Shown here piece by piece: positions 15,767 through 24,914 of a stretch of DNA of 28,346 nucleotides. A program made the position numbers and the translations under genes. The stretch's first letter is position 1; every line of letters starts with the position of its first letter. The notes under the pieces are model-generated. The model had not been told where the DNA came from, made no database searches, and saw nothing but the letters and a program-made list of their open reading frames with translations. The DNA comes from a virus: the IMG/VR virus record IMGVR_UViG_3300022934_000126, positions 1 through 28,346 of that record. The stretch is one strand, 5' to 3'.

Positions 15767-18700
15767 CAAACTTTGTACTCACCTATAAGACCGCTGCTTA
15801 CAACAAAGAACCGAGTGCCGTCGCTGTTCCAATCAAAGTAGCCCCCAGAAGCACCCCAATATGCGTTGTTGGTAAAGTCATTACCATCCGGAGGAGAATC
15901 GTATTCAAACTTAAAGCTTGTGAGTGGCGTAGCCGTTGATATGTCATAAGGCGTTGATAGTGAAAATGCGAGAATGTACTTGTCTGACGAGCTTAATTGT
16001 TGGTCACTGCCACCTTTTTGCAGCATGTAAAGATAATTACCACTATCTTTAAACATAAGGTTTACAAAATAGGGCATTGCACCGGAGGTAAAGGGCCACG
16101 TAAAGCCGCCGTCCGGTAAAACTTCTTTATGAACTGCCGTTCCCTCAATAGCGATAGAGGCTGTTGTAGGGTCATACTCCGTGGAAAGGTTTACTTTATG
16201 GGTATAAATCCCAGTATTGCCATATTCGCCACGAATATAAATACTATTTCCATTGCTAGGGTGCCAACGAATAGCATTTACATCCGCGCCAATAAAGCCG
16301 TATTTGCCCCATGTCTCATTCGTATTAATTTCTATGTTATCCCAAACACCCGTGGTGGTAATGTCCCATGGAGTACCCATGGTTGCCATCCAAAGTTGCC
16401 CAGCATACGCAATAATAATGTGTTCCCCGTTACTGCTTATGTCAAAAGAATAAATACTAGACGCAGAAACAGAACTGGTTACTATATTATAGCCGTAGTG
16501 AGAAGCCGTCGATAAATCCCATGCGGTTGTTAAATTAAACTGATGCACAAGTAAGTTACTACCTTGGTAGTAAGCTTGCGGATAGGCTAATGTCGAGTTT
16601 GCTCTACCTATAATATAAATCGAGGTGCCATCAGACTTCCATCTAAACTCATAATTACCAAACGCAATTGTTCTTGGAACTACACCGTCTAGTACGGGGT
16701 CAGCCCAATACCATATGTGCGAACCACCGTCATGAGTCATGGTTTTAAAGCTAAGTTCCGAACCAAATTCAGTTTTTAGGATGTAGTCACCCCCGGTTCC
16801 GTCCATGCCACGGAACATTTTTGTTCCGGTAGAATCAATATAAAGGCCCTGCGTTCCAGTGCTACCTCCAACCATATAATACGTGTAATACCTGTCATCA
16901 TTACTTGGGGCAGTACTTGGAAGAGTAGAAGGGTCCCAATTTGTACCAAAGTCAAACCTATAAAGCTGAGTCTGTTGCGCAACGCAAAGCTTTGACCCAT
17001 CCGATTTTATCCAAATACCCGCCGCAAAATCGTCATTAATTAAGGACATCGTTTTATAATTATCCGGAGTGGTTGTGCTTGCTATAGACGTGGGGTCCCA
17101 TGCGGTGCTCATGTCCCACTGAAAAATATACTCCGTGTTGCTGTTATAGCTCAAAGCATACATGTAAACTGCGGAGCCATCTGGCTTAAAAAACATCTTA
17201 TCTTGTTGCGTTGAGGCTCCGTAAGCCATAGTACCGAAAGTAAACGTTTTGTCTGGGGTAGAACCACAAGAGCCTAAATCATAAGCGGTTGAGGCAGCAT
17301 AACGTTCCAAGATTCCCGCACTGGCACTTCTAGTTAATCGGAAAAGGTAATTTCCATTATTCCCCCAAGCTATGTCTCCGCCGAACGGGCTGCTACTGAC
17401 AGATAGAGTAGCGTTAGCCGTAGCCGAAGTCGTGGATAAATCCCATGCTGTGGACAGACTATATTCAGTTACCGTGTTTGAGGATGCCTGATACAACTTT
17501 GTTCCCGTGGGATTCATAGTCAGACAGTTAGTCGTCGTATTAACATCCGTTTGTCTCCAAGTGTTATCCGGTTTCCCCGGATCATTAAGTCGTATGTCGG
17601 AAACATCATAAGCTGTGCTTAACGAATAAATACGAATACAGTTTAAGGTGGTGTCCAACAAATACGCTTTTGTACCATCGTTATTAAAAGAAAAGCTTTC
17701 TATAGAAGTTTTATAGGCAAGGTTATCGCTATAGGGACCAAGTAAGTCGTTTGTTTTTGTTCCACCATCGTAAGTAGTGACCCCATAAGCTGTGGGTGGC
17801 GTAACTGTTTTAGCGTAATCCCCATCTAAATTTAAACAAGTGTAAGTGCTTCCAGAGCTATCAAACTCCAATCCCGTGTTGTTGTAATTATTAGTATCAC
17901 CTGTTTCAGTAACAATAGCCCTTCCGAAACCAGAAGTGTCCATAGTGGAAATGTCGCCAGCGGTCCCTAACGGAACAGTGTAAAGACCGGGGGGCATGGG
18001 TGCCGGCAATGTGGGGTTACCACTTGTATTAGCGTAGCCGTAAACGGCAAGTGTGAGTTCGTCTTTAGCGTCATTAAACATCATACTTGAGGCTTCATTA
18101 AAAGCACTTGTTCGATAATATTTATTCAAATAATCAAAATCGACGAAGGAAGACGGATCAAAAGCGGAGCTGTAATTAAAACAACGTAAGCTTGCCCCAC
18201 TAAAGATAGCTAGTAGATTTTGCCCGTCTTCGGACCAAGTTTGAGAAAAGGACGGAAGCCCGCTGGAGTTATAAAAATTAGTGCCCGAAGTGACATAGCT
18301 AGAGGTTCCAACATTATATGCCGTAGAAAGTGTTTCCTCGAACAAATAATAAGGGTCGGTAGAATCGTTGTAATGACGCCCTATCAAAAGTTTAGACCCG
18401 TCCGCATTAAAATTAATTCCGTTTATAGTCCAAGAAGTACCCCAGTGTGAATTAGCCGTACTAGACGAAGACAAAGTGAGCGGTGGATTGTACATCCGAG
18501 AGGGCATTTCAAGTTTAACGCTGCTTAGGGAGGATGCGCTTGCCGCCCCATTGTAGATAGCCGAACTTATGCCTTGGTTGCTCGTAAAAATACGCGTAAA
18601 TGTGGAAGAATCAGTGTAAACATTAAAACCTGCTCCCATTCGTTGAGGAACTGAACCAGCTAACACTGCACCATACTTTGCATTACTGGTTTTTGTGCTC

Positions 18701-19437
18701 CAATCTAAGGTACTCAAATCAAAGGCCGTAGTCATTTCTACCGCCGTAAATATTAAACTAGTATCGTTTATGTATAAAACTGTTCCGTCAGAGGACATGC
18801 CCTGATAGGTGACATCCGCCAAGCCCTGTCCGGATATGGATGTAATATCGGTATCCGCAGTAACCCCTGTACTTAAATCATAAGCAGTTGTTAAGTTGAA
18901 AACCTTTATGCTCGTACCAAAGTTATGTATTACATAGTAAACTGTGCCGTCACCATTAAACATACCCACCCCTTCACTATTTGTAGATGACGGATCAACT
19001 ACGGAAGTTATTGTGGTTAGAGTAAGAGTTGAAGAAGGGTCCCAAGCAGTTGCAAACTCACATTGATATAACCTTGTATACCCGGTATCTATAAAATAAA
19101 ACTTTGTGCCATCATCATTTACAGTAAGGCCCCTAGGAGAACTTGTAAACCCTGTATTAATTTGGGTGCGTGAATCACGGGTAGCACTGCCCATGTCCCA
19201 TGGAGTAGATAAGGTGTAGGCCTCAAAAAAAGCACCCGAGGAACTGTTGTTATTGTTGACGACCATTTTGGTGCCATCACTTTTAAACACAACCCCTACG
19301 GGAAACTCGGAGTCATTTACTTCATACTTGTAAACGTTATTATAACCGGTGCCTCCTACAAACACAGCTTGATCAAAAGTCCATGGGTCACCACCGCTGC
19401 CCCCGGCCCCCATTTGTACCTTACGAGACACACTCAT
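15766..19437 (-). CDS. Giant putative tail protein built of propeller-blade-like repeats, 1223 aa
   Basis: The frame opens at 19473, but ATG 19437 shares a base with the upstream stop (TAATG) and removes an unlikely Cys/Arg-rich leader, so I start at MSVSRKVQMGAGGSGGDPW. Almost the whole protein is made of about 18-19 units of roughly 60 residues. Each has a strand like 'F..DGTKxYxxD' followed by 'IxxYxLSTAWDLST'. Clear examples are IRIYSLSTAYDV, VTEYSLSTAWDLST, IFQWDMSTAWDP and VHQFNLTTAWDLST. Such units are expected to form blades, giving two or three stacked beta-propellers. Similar 'LSTAWD' proteins occur in cyanophage and other marine phage virions from memory. It may act as a tail spike, fibre or decoration. 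No enzyme residues could be assigned. Confidence 0.78.
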   Translation of the reverse strand: MSVSRKVQMGAGGSGGDPWTFDQAVFVGGTGYNNVYKYEVNDSEFPVGVVFKSDGTKMVVNNNNSSSGAFFEAYTLSTPWDMGSATRDSRTQINTGFTSSPRGLTVNDDGTKFYFIDTGYTRLYQCEFATAWDPSSTLTLTTITSVVDPSSTNSEGVGMFNGDGTVYYVIHNFGTSIKVFNLTTAYDLSTGVTADTDITSISGQGLADVTYQGMSSDGTVLYINDTSLIFTAVEMTTAFDLSTLDWSTKTSNAKYGAVLAGSVPQRMGAGFNVYTDSSTFTRIFTSNQGISSAIYNGAASASSLSSVKLEMPSRMYNPPLTLSSSSTANSHWGTSWTINGINFNADGSKLLIGRHYNDSTDPYYLFEETLSTAYNVGTSSYVTSGTNFYNSSGLPSFSQTWSEDGQNLLAIFSGASLRCFNYSSAFDPSSFVDFDYLNKYYRTSAFNEASSMMFNDAKDELTLAVYGYANTSGNPTLPAPMPPGLYTVPLGTAGDISTMDTSGFGRAIVTETGDTNNYNNTGLEFDSSGSTYTCLNLDGDYAKTVTPPTAYGVTTYDGGTKTNDLLGPYSDNLAYKTSIESFSFNNDGTKAYLLDTTLNCIRIYSLSTAYDVSDIRLNDPGKPDNTWRQTDVNTTTNCLTMNPTGTKLYQASSNTVTEYSLSTAWDLSTTSATANATLSVSSSPFGGDIAWGNNGNYLFRLTRSASAGILERYAASTAYDLGSCGSTPDKTFTFGTMAYGASTQQDKMFFKPDGSAVYMYALSYNSNTEYIFQWDMSTAWDPTSIASTTTPDNYKTMSLINDDFAAGIWIKSDGSKLCVAQQTQLYRFDFGTNWDPSTLPSTAPSNDDRYYTYYMVGGSTGTQGLYIDSTGTKMFRGMDGTGGDYILKTEFGSELSFKTMTHDGGSHIWYWADPVLDGVVPRTIAFGNYEFRWKSDGTSIYIIGRANSTLAYPQAYYQGSNLLVHQFNLTTAWDLSTASHYGYNIVTSSVSASSIYSFDISSNGEHIIIAYAGQLWMATMGTPWDITTTGVWDNIEINTNETWGKYGFIGADVNAIRWHPSNGNSIYIRGEYGNTGIYTHKVNLSTEYDPTTASIAIEGTAVHKEVLPDGGFTWPFTSGAMPYFVNLMFKDSGNYLYMLQKGGSDQQLSSSDKYILAFSLSTPYDISTATPLTSFKFEYDSPPDGNDFTNNAYWGASGGYFDWNSDGTRFFVVSSGLIGEYKV

Positions 19438-20336
19438 TATGCAAACTCCTGTCCGCCTACAAATCCGTACCAATTTGTGCCACCATCGGTGGTGTACAAG
19501 GTGTAAATATCAACTGCGCCAGACGCCGTACTAAGAGTGGGAGCGGAACCGCCTGCCCAACTAACGGAAGCTGGCCAAGCAAAAGTACGCGCAGTTGTGT
19601 CCTGAACAATTTTTAAGGTTAATGCATAAGACGTACCAGATGCCGGAGGGTTACTTAAAGTCAACGTCGTGACGTTCTCTGTGAGCGTCGTTTGAAAGAC
19701 GTTTGCGCTTTCGCAATCTACCGTCAAGGTTCCTGACGAAGACGATATGGCAGCATACGTCTCATTATAACTTTTTGCTTTAAACTCTTCCGAAACGTAC
19801 ACGTCACCATTAGCGTCTGCCGTCAGCGTTTTACTTGCTTCTGACGTACCCAACGTTGTGATGTCGTTATAATTTACTTCGGCAGCCGTTGCGGTAACGC
19901 CAAGTTGACTCAACGTAATTTGAAGCAACGTTGTTAAATCCTTGACCTCGGCTCCTGCGCCCGCGCCATCACAATATACAATCGCCGCGTCACCGTTAGC
20001 TATCGTCACATTACCCCCAGTGCCTTGCGTTAATACAACGCTTTGTCCGCTAGTATTGTAGGCAAAGTACAAATGCGATGCATCATTAGGGGCAATCGTG
20101 ACGGTGTTTGTACCAGAGGGCGAACCGCCAAAAACTAAAACTCGATACTGCCCATCAGATAAGGCACCATCAGTTGTCGTTAATGTATGCGTTGTGCCGC
20201 TTAAAGTAATCGTCCCCACCCCATTTAGGATGCGGTCTATCATCTGTAAGTTTACGTTTGTTGTATCACCCCATGTGCCAGACTGTTCACCAGTAGCAAT
20301 GAGTTCGATACCAGAGGAGGTATAAGTACTAGCCAT
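19437..20336 (-). CDS. Phage tail fibre protein, 299 aa
   Basis: Residues 9-39 hold GIELIATGEQSGTWGDTTN and then an Ile/Asp/Arg-rich helix (QMIDRILNGVG). This is a widespread N-terminal module of phage tail fibre proteins in my recollection. The middle is Thr/Ser/Gly-rich beta structure with TNTVTIAPNDASHLYFAYN. The C-terminal domain has LTLKIVQDTTARTFAWPASV followed by WAGGSAPTLS and DGGTNWYGFVGG, again a recurrent marine phage fibre ending. A 9-nt gap separates it from the 537-aa gene. It probably forms part of a fibre with neighbouring repeat proteins; the receptor is unknown. Confidence 0.8.
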   Translation of the reverse strand: MASTYTSSGIELIATGEQSGTWGDTTNVNLQMIDRILNGVGTITLSGTTHTLTTTDGALSDGQYRVLVFGGSPSGTNTVTIAPNDASHLYFAYNTSGQSVVLTQGTGGNVTIANGDAAIVYCDGAGAGAEVKDLTTLLQITLSQLGVTATAAEVNYNDITTLGTSEASKTLTADANGDVYVSEEFKAKSYNETYAAISSSSGTLTVDCESANVFQTTLTENVTTLTLSNPPASGTSYALTLKIVQDTTARTFAWPASVSWAGGSAPTLSTASGAVDIYTLYTTDGGTNWYGFVGGQEFA

Positions 20337-20345
20337 GTTTTATCC

Positions 20346-21959
20346 TTATGCTGCCTCTATTTCTGTCCATATAGTATCTGAGGCGGGTTCTTCGTCAGTA
20401 TAACTTGTTCCGGGCGTTGGAGCAATCTCCGTATACTCAGTGGTTACTTCGGGTGTTATATCAGAAAAAGTTGTTCCCGGGGAGGGATCAATAGGAGCAT
20501 AGACCGTATTAGCGTCTGGAACCACTGGCTCCCAGAAGAATAGCTCCCCAACAATACCCGTTGCAGCAACTCCGCGTAATGTTACATTAGCTTTACCCGT
20601 TACCGTTACTTCATCAACTTGACCTGTGGCTTCAACACCAGAAACAATTACATTAACGTCGGTGGATACAGTTACAGAACCAACGTTGGCTGTAACCTCA
20701 AACCCAGTGACAGGAATGTTGACATCCGAGCTTATATCTACGTCGCCTACTTCGCCCGTTGCCTCCACGCCATTAAGATCAACGTTTGCGTCACCAACAA
20801 CCGCAACCTCGTCAACACTTCCGGTTGCCTCTAAGCCTGTGACATAGATATAGTTGTTAGAAACAATGCTGACAGTTCCAACAGACGCGATTGCTTCAAC
20901 GCCATCAACCTCAGTATTGGCATCGCCAGTGACCTCTACGCCCTCAACCTCGCCAACCGCCTGCAAACCAGTAGTAGGCACGTTTGCGTCACCTATGACG
21001 GTTGCATCGCCAATTTCTCCAGAAGCAGAGACACCTTCAACAACTACATTAGCGTCGGCGGTAACTTCAACTACGCCTACTGAACCGGTAACTTCAAAGC
21101 CAGTGACAGGGATTACTGCATCACCAGAAACCTCGGCGTCTCCGACTTCACCCGTGGCCTCTAAACCTGTGACAGAAACATTAGCTGTTCCAATAACACT
21201 TACAGAGCCAGTGCTGCCGCTTACTTCAAACCCTGAAACAGAAACATTGGCCGCACCTGAAACAGAAACAGCCCCAACACCACCAGTGGCTTCCAAACCA
21301 GTGACAGGCACGTTGGCCGCACCTGAAACAGAAACAGCCCCAACGCTGCCGGTGGCCTCCAAACCGGTAACGTTTATGTTCTGATCTGTGGTAACACTTA
21401 CACTGCCGACGCCACTGGTCGCTTCCAGACCCGTGACAGGAATATTTGCTTGGCCCGAAATTTGTACAGAACCTACATTGCCTGTAGCTTCTAAACCTGT
21501 AATCGTGATATTGGCGTCGCCAACGACACTTACAGAGCCAACGCCCTCGGTAGCTTCTAGGCCGGTAACGCTGGCAACCGCAGAGCCAATCGCGGTGACC
21601 GACCCCACACTGCTTATGGCTTCTAGACCAGTGACGCTTACATTTGCTGCCGCATTTACGAGGACAGAACCAACGCCACTCGTAGCTTCCAATCCCGTAA
21701 CAGGTATGTTGGATTCGGTGGTAACGGCCACAGAACCGACCGATCCCGTGGCACTTAGATCAAAGTTCGCGCCCCACGTACCAGAACCCCAAGCCCCAGA
21801 ACTCCAGCCGCTTATCGGAACAACGCATTCCCCAGTAGCAACAACTGTAGTTGCATCTACCGAAGCTGTGGCCGAAACGCCAGTTACGAATACCTCAACG
21901 CCGAAACCAGCGGTATCTTCGGCCAAAGGAGTCGCAGCTAAAGGAACAAAACCTAACAT
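20346..21959 (-). CDS. Repeat protein with 19 in-register 22-residue units, putative tail fibre/decoration, 537 aa
   Basis: Residues 1-64 include VTGVSATASVDA and a Trp-Gly cluster, GWSSGAWGSGTWG (51-63). From residue 65 to 482 the protein consists of 22-residue units with consensus V-T-G-L-E-A-T-G-x-V-G-x-V-x-V-x-x-x-A-N-V-x. The conserved Gly of each unit falls at exact 22-residue steps with no insertion or deletion. The tail (483-537) has acidic Thr/Pro-rich repeats such as SPGTTFSDITPEV and PTPGTSYTDEEP. The pattern suggests a long beta-rich filament or solenoid. AGGAGA precedes the ATG. Similar Val/Thr/Gly repeats occur in marine phage proteins from memory. Function is inferred only from location among fibre genes. 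Confidence 0.8.
   Translation of the reverse strand: MLGFVPLAATPLAEDTAGFGVEVFVTGVSATASVDATTVVATGECVVPISGWSSGAWGSGTWGANFDLSATGSVGSVAVTTESNIPVTGLEATSGVGSVLVNAAANVSVTGLEAISSVGSVTAIGSAVASVTGLEATEGVGSVSVVGDANITITGLEATGNVGSVQISGQANIPVTGLEATSGVGSVSVTTDQNINVTGLEATGSVGAVSVSGAANVPVTGLEATGGVGAVSVSGAANVSVSGFEVSGSTGSVSVIGTANVSVTGLEATGEVGDAEVSGDAVIPVTGFEVTGSVGVVEVTADANVVVEGVSASGEIGDATVIGDANVPTTGLQAVGEVEGVEVTGDANTEVDGVEAIASVGTVSIVSNNYIYVTGLEATGSVDEVAVVGDANVDLNGVEATGEVGDVDISSDVNIPVTGFEVTANVGSVTVSTDVNVIVSGVEATGQVDEVTVTGKANVTLRGVAATGIVGELFFWEPVVPDANTVYAPIDPSPGTTFSDITPEVTTEYTEIAPTPGTSYTDEEPASDTIWTEIEAA
20514..21767 (-). repeat. Nineteen tandem 66-bp coding repeats
   Basis: The unit start positions in the protein run 65, 87, 109 and so on to 461, a constant step of 22 residues (66 bp). 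Most units have diverged in DNA sequence, but two adjacent units (centred near 21262 and 21328) share an exact 32-bp stretch at 66-bp spacing, which points to recent duplication. The whole array stays in frame. Confidence 0.92.
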
Positions 21960-22013
21960 GTTGTCTCTCCTTTAACTTTGAAGCCCCTTATCTAATACAA
22001 AAAGATAAGTAGA
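21960..22013 (-). other. 54-nt gap with 7-bp inverted repeat
   Basis: CTTATCT at 21987-21993 pairs perfectly with AGATAAG at 22003-22009 around a 9-nt loop. It lies just after the stop of the 80-aa gene and upstream of the 537-aa gene. The stem is AT-rich and has no T-tract after it in the transcribed direction, so a classical intrinsic terminator is unlikely. An mRNA-end protection or processing hairpin is possible. The rest of the gap holds the AGGAGA ribosome binding site of the repeat protein. Confidence 0.35.
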
Positions 22014-22256
22014 TTATGACCGCCAGTATGTACGACCAGCCGCAATGGCGTCGTTTATTGGCGTTAAATCTTTACCAGCCGTTTCGAACTTGTCGTCCAA
22101 AATCGTCATTTCAAGATATTGAACCATCGCGCCGACTTGCTCTTTCTTCTCATGATCTTGAGATTCGCGCATTTTCATGTTAGCTATGACGCTTGTGATA
22201 ACATCAACATAGTGCAAAAGTCCCAAGTATTCTTTTTCTAACTCATTTACAGCCAT
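22014..22256 (-). CDS. Small helical protein in fibre module, 80 aa
   Basis: I do not recognise a named family. The N-terminal two thirds reads as one or two amphipathic helices (LEKEYLGLLHYVDVITSVIANM, then a charged stretch and VGAMVQYLEMTIL). The end is polar with PINDAIAAGRTYWRS. AGGAG sits 9 nt before the ATG, and only 3 nt separate it from the stop of the S74 fibre gene. A small helical protein beside a trimeric fibre gene could be an accessory or assembly factor, but this is context only. Confidence 0.65.
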   Translation of the reverse strand: MAVNELEKEYLGLLHYVDVITSVIANMKMRESQDHEKKEQVGAMVQYLEMTILDDKFETAGKDLTPINDAIAAGRTYWRS

Positions 22257-22259
22257 TGA

Positions 22260-24914
22260 TTAAGCTCCTTCTAGTGCTGCTAGTCGCGTTTCAAGCGCGT
22301 CACATTTTGCTGACAATTCCTGAACCGCTTTTACAAGAATTGGGTATGAACGAACATAGTCCGCTTCCAATTTGTCTGGATTATCCAACTTTACCAACCG
22401 AGTCCGGCTTGTGGAAGAGTGTTCTAATTCTACGTCAAATAACTCTTGCGCAATAAACCCCATGTCAGGCTTAGGACCTAACGATCCATCACGTCGGTCC
22501 CAAGTAAACTGTACCGGACGCATGTCGTTGATAAAGTCTAGACCATAAGGCAGGTCTTCAATCGCCGTTTTGTCCCGTTCATCGGACAAACTACTAATGG
22601 TTTGAACGTTGCAACGTAGGCTGGAAATATTGTTGTCACCTAGAGTTATTTCATTTGCCGCTGAACTAGAGGAAGCCATGGCCTCGTTGCCAATCAGCGT
22701 ACAATTATACCCGGTCTGTAGTTCATTCGTCGTTGTTCCACCTTGAGCGTAACCCGCATTTCTACCTATACAAGTATTATTATACCCGGTCGTAAGGCTC
22801 CGACCGGTCCTAAACCCAATACCAGTGTTACCATACCCCGTATTAATTTGATATAAAGTTTCATACCCGGTTCCGACGTTCTCGTAACCTGTGGTATATT
22901 GGTATAAACTTCTATAACCCGTGCCCGTGTTATTATACCCCGAGGACTGGGAATTAACGCCTCTTCCTGATTCATACCCAAAAAAGTGATTACCGTTACC
23001 GGTGCCATATACACCGGACCAATAACCCACAAAAGCGGTATATAACCCGGTATTAACGTTTCCGGAGTAGTAACCCACCGACGTACCGTAAGAACGAACT
23101 GCGGAATAAGCACCTATGGCAACGGCTTGTGTATCAGAAGTTGTTTTAACATCCGAATCATATCCAACGCATGTAATATTGTCGCCGGTGTATATGCCAT
23201 TTCCAGCATAACCACCTATGGCAACGTTATAGTACGGAGAATTGGTGCTACTTCTGCCTAAAGCATCGTAACCTATCCCAACGGAATAATAGTGAAATCC
23301 GTCAGACACTGAATAAGGTCCAATCGCGACAGAATAGTCCCCATAACCATCATTTGCCGCATAATAACCTATGTTTGTCATGTAGTCTTTGCCGGTGGTA
23401 TTGTACTGGTTACAGTAGTAACCTATGTTTACGTTTCCGCTCCCACCAGAAGTGCCACTACTACCCCCGTAGCCTGAGTACATACCTACCGAAACATTGT
23501 AACTACCTGTGCCATTGTACGCGCCAGCACTAAATCCCGCCGAGACGTTTCGTGTACCTGTATAGATACCCTGACCCGCTGAATAACCAATATGAGTGTT
23601 TTCAGATCCGGTTGTAAAATTATTACCCGCAGAAGCACCAATCAAGGTGTTGTAAGAACCACTTGTTAAACTCGCACCGGCTAAAGCACCAGTTAAAGTA
23701 TTGTAAGCCCCAGTAGCGGTGCGTCCTGAGTCATAACCCAGAAATGTATTATACGCGTTTGTGGTAACATCATTTCCCGCATTATAGCCCAGCGCGGTGT
23801 TGTAATACCCACTACTGTTGTTCTCCAACGCCATAGTGCCAACTGCGGTTATGCCTGTACCACTAGTCTGTTTGCCAGCAAAAGCTCCAATCGCAACAGT
23901 AGAGCTTGTAGTGTTTATCCTTCCGGCATTATAGCCAACACAGGTTGTATAGTTTGAAGTACTGTTATTTGTATTAGGCTCATAGCCAATACTTACGTTT
24001 CCAGTGCCCGTCGTGTTTGAATTGTGCGCATATGCCCCAATCGCAACATTGTGACTGCCTGTTGTCGTATTATCAAGGTTCGAACGACCCACCGCCACGT
24101 TGTTGTTGCCAGTAGTCATTTGACGCATAGGGTATGCGCCAATCGCCACGTTGTAAGTACCCGTCAGGGACGTATTCAAGGCATCTAAACCGATAGCTAT
24201 ATTTGACGTGCCGGTGTCGTCAGGCCATGGGCTTCGCCAAAGCATCGCCGTACCCGTTTGATCTGGGATAGTGAACGTGCGGTCAGCCGTAGGATCAGTG
24301 ACGGTTACTGTTGTTTCATAGTCGTCATCTGTAGCACCTTCAAAGATCAAATCATACGTGTTTTTTAACTGTATGTCGCTTTGAAACTGCACCGTTCCTT
24401 CACCTGCTCTTATTAGCAGGCTTCCGCCGCTTGCGTTACCTTGCGATTGTAGATACGACCCTGCGACTACGGGTACAGGTAGACCAGAGCCAACTGCGGA
24501 TAGTGATAGATTACCCGCATAGCCAATACCAGAGGGGTTTTCGGTCACTGTAATAGTTTCATAAGCCGTAAGTTCGCCATTAATATCAACGTCGCCCGTG
24601 AAAGTCCCGCCACTCGCTGGAACAATATCCTGTGCCGCCGCCGTAAGAAAAACAACAGCCTCGCCAGAAAGACTTAACAAAGAGCCTGTAGAACTTTCGG
24701 TCAGTGTCCGAGATAGCGTTGTACCAGATGCCGTGTAAGTGCCGGTCCCAACCTCCCAAGCATCGCCGTCTTCGATTGTATAACGAACAGTATCGCCGTC
24801 TGTAACGCCCCCTGCGGCAAAGGTTTGATACCCGTCCTCTGCCGCACCAAGTGTAATTGTTCCAGTGCCGGTTGTCGCCGTGACGACTTTAACTCTGTTC
24901 GCTAATACAACCAT
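22260..24914 (-). CDS. Tail fibre/spike with S74 intramolecular chaperone, 884 aa
   Basis: Residues 1-98 match a common phage fibre N-terminal module ([20 protein letters not shown], then LSRTLTES and [11 protein letters not shown]). Residues 102-225 include [16 protein letters not shown] and [16 protein letters not shown]. Residues 236-760 are about 25 short beta-helix-like repeats of the form 'TTGxxNTxIGxxAG', resembling head repeats of trimeric adhesins. Residues 777-884 are the S74 chaperone: SDERDK supplies the Ser777/Lys782 pair, followed by [16 protein letters not shown] and a C-terminal heptad coiled coil. In known S74 fibres (endosialidase-type) the chaperone trimerises, folds the fibre and cuts itself off before this Ser. 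The start overlaps the previous stop as TAATG. Receptor binding is inferred. Confidence 0.9.
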   Translation of the reverse strand: MVVLANRVKVVTATTGTGTITLGAAEDGYQTFAAGGVTDGDTVRYTIEDGDAWEVGTGTYTASGTTLSRTLTESSTGSLLSLSGEAVVFLTAAAQDIVPASGGTFTGDVDINGELTAYETITVTENPSGIGYAGNLSLSAVGSGLPVPVVAGSYLQSQGNASGGSLLIRAGEGTVQFQSDIQLKNTYDLIFEGATDDDYETTVTVTDPTADRTFTIPDQTGTAMLWRSPWPDDTGTSNIAIGLDALNTSLTGTYNVAIGAYPMRQMTTGNNNVAVGRSNLDNTTTGSHNVAIGAYAHNSNTTGTGNVSIGYEPNTNNSTSNYTTCVGYNAGRINTTSSTVAIGAFAGKQTSGTGITAVGTMALENNSSGYYNTALGYNAGNDVTTNAYNTFLGYDSGRTATGAYNTLTGALAGASLTSGSYNTLIGASAGNNFTTGSENTHIGYSAGQGIYTGTRNVSAGFSAGAYNGTGSYNVSVGMYSGYGGSSGTSGGSGNVNIGYYCNQYNTTGKDYMTNIGYYAANDGYGDYSVAIGPYSVSDGFHYYSVGIGYDALGRSSTNSPYYNVAIGGYAGNGIYTGDNITCVGYDSDVKTTSDTQAVAIGAYSAVRSYGTSVGYYSGNVNTGLYTAFVGYWSGVYGTGNGNHFFGYESGRGVNSQSSGYNNTGTGYRSLYQYTTGYENVGTGYETLYQINTGYGNTGIGFRTGRSLTTGYNNTCIGRNAGYAQGGTTTNELQTGYNCTLIGNEAMASSSSAANEITLGDNNISSLRCNVQTISSLSDERDKTAIEDLPYGLDFINDMRPVQFTWDRRDGSLGPKPDMGFIAQELFDVELEHSSTSRTRLVKLDNPDKLEADYVRSYPILVKAVQELSAKCDALETRLAALEGA
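22263..22586 (-). other. Peptidase S74 / intramolecular chaperone domain
   Basis: This covers residues 777-884 of the 884-aa fibre. The Ser777-Asp-Glu-Arg-Asp-Lys782 hexapeptide has the Ser and Lys five residues apart, as in the known self-cleaving dyad. Predicted cleavage falls between Leu776 and Ser777 and would release a 108-residue chaperone. The last 25 residues ([20 protein letters not shown]) form the expected coiled coil. Confidence 0.9.
22635..24209 (-). repeat. Tandem trimeric-adhesin-head-like repeats in the fibre shaft
   Basis: This covers residues 236-760 of the 884-aa fibre. Units of about 19-24 residues repeat the pattern 'G-x-x-N-[TV]-x-[IL]-G-x-x-[AS]-G', for example [17 protein letters not shown] and [15 protein letters not shown]. 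Unit length varies more than in the 537-aa neighbour. Tyr and Asn become more frequent towards the C-terminal end. The pattern is expected to form a trimeric left-handed beta-roll shaft. Confidence 0.82.

Noticed and set aside
19438-19473. Upstream start for the propeller protein giving 12 extra residues
   Set aside because: The extension overlaps the fibre gene and is Cys/Arg-rich. ATG at 19437 forms a TAATG junction like most others here.
20514-21767. CRISPR array or non-coding tandem repeat
   Set aside because: The 66-bp units are in frame, diverged and without separate unique spacers, so they are coding repeats.
20854-21975. Two long plus-strand ORFs (176 and 195 aa) opposite the repeat protein
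   Set aside because: They are antisense shadows of the 66-bp repeats. The strict 22-residue pattern and ribosome binding site support only the minus-strand gene.
21987-22009. Intrinsic terminator at the inverted repeat
   Set aside because: The 7-bp stem is AT-rich with no following T-tract in the transcribed direction; it is listed only as a hairpin.
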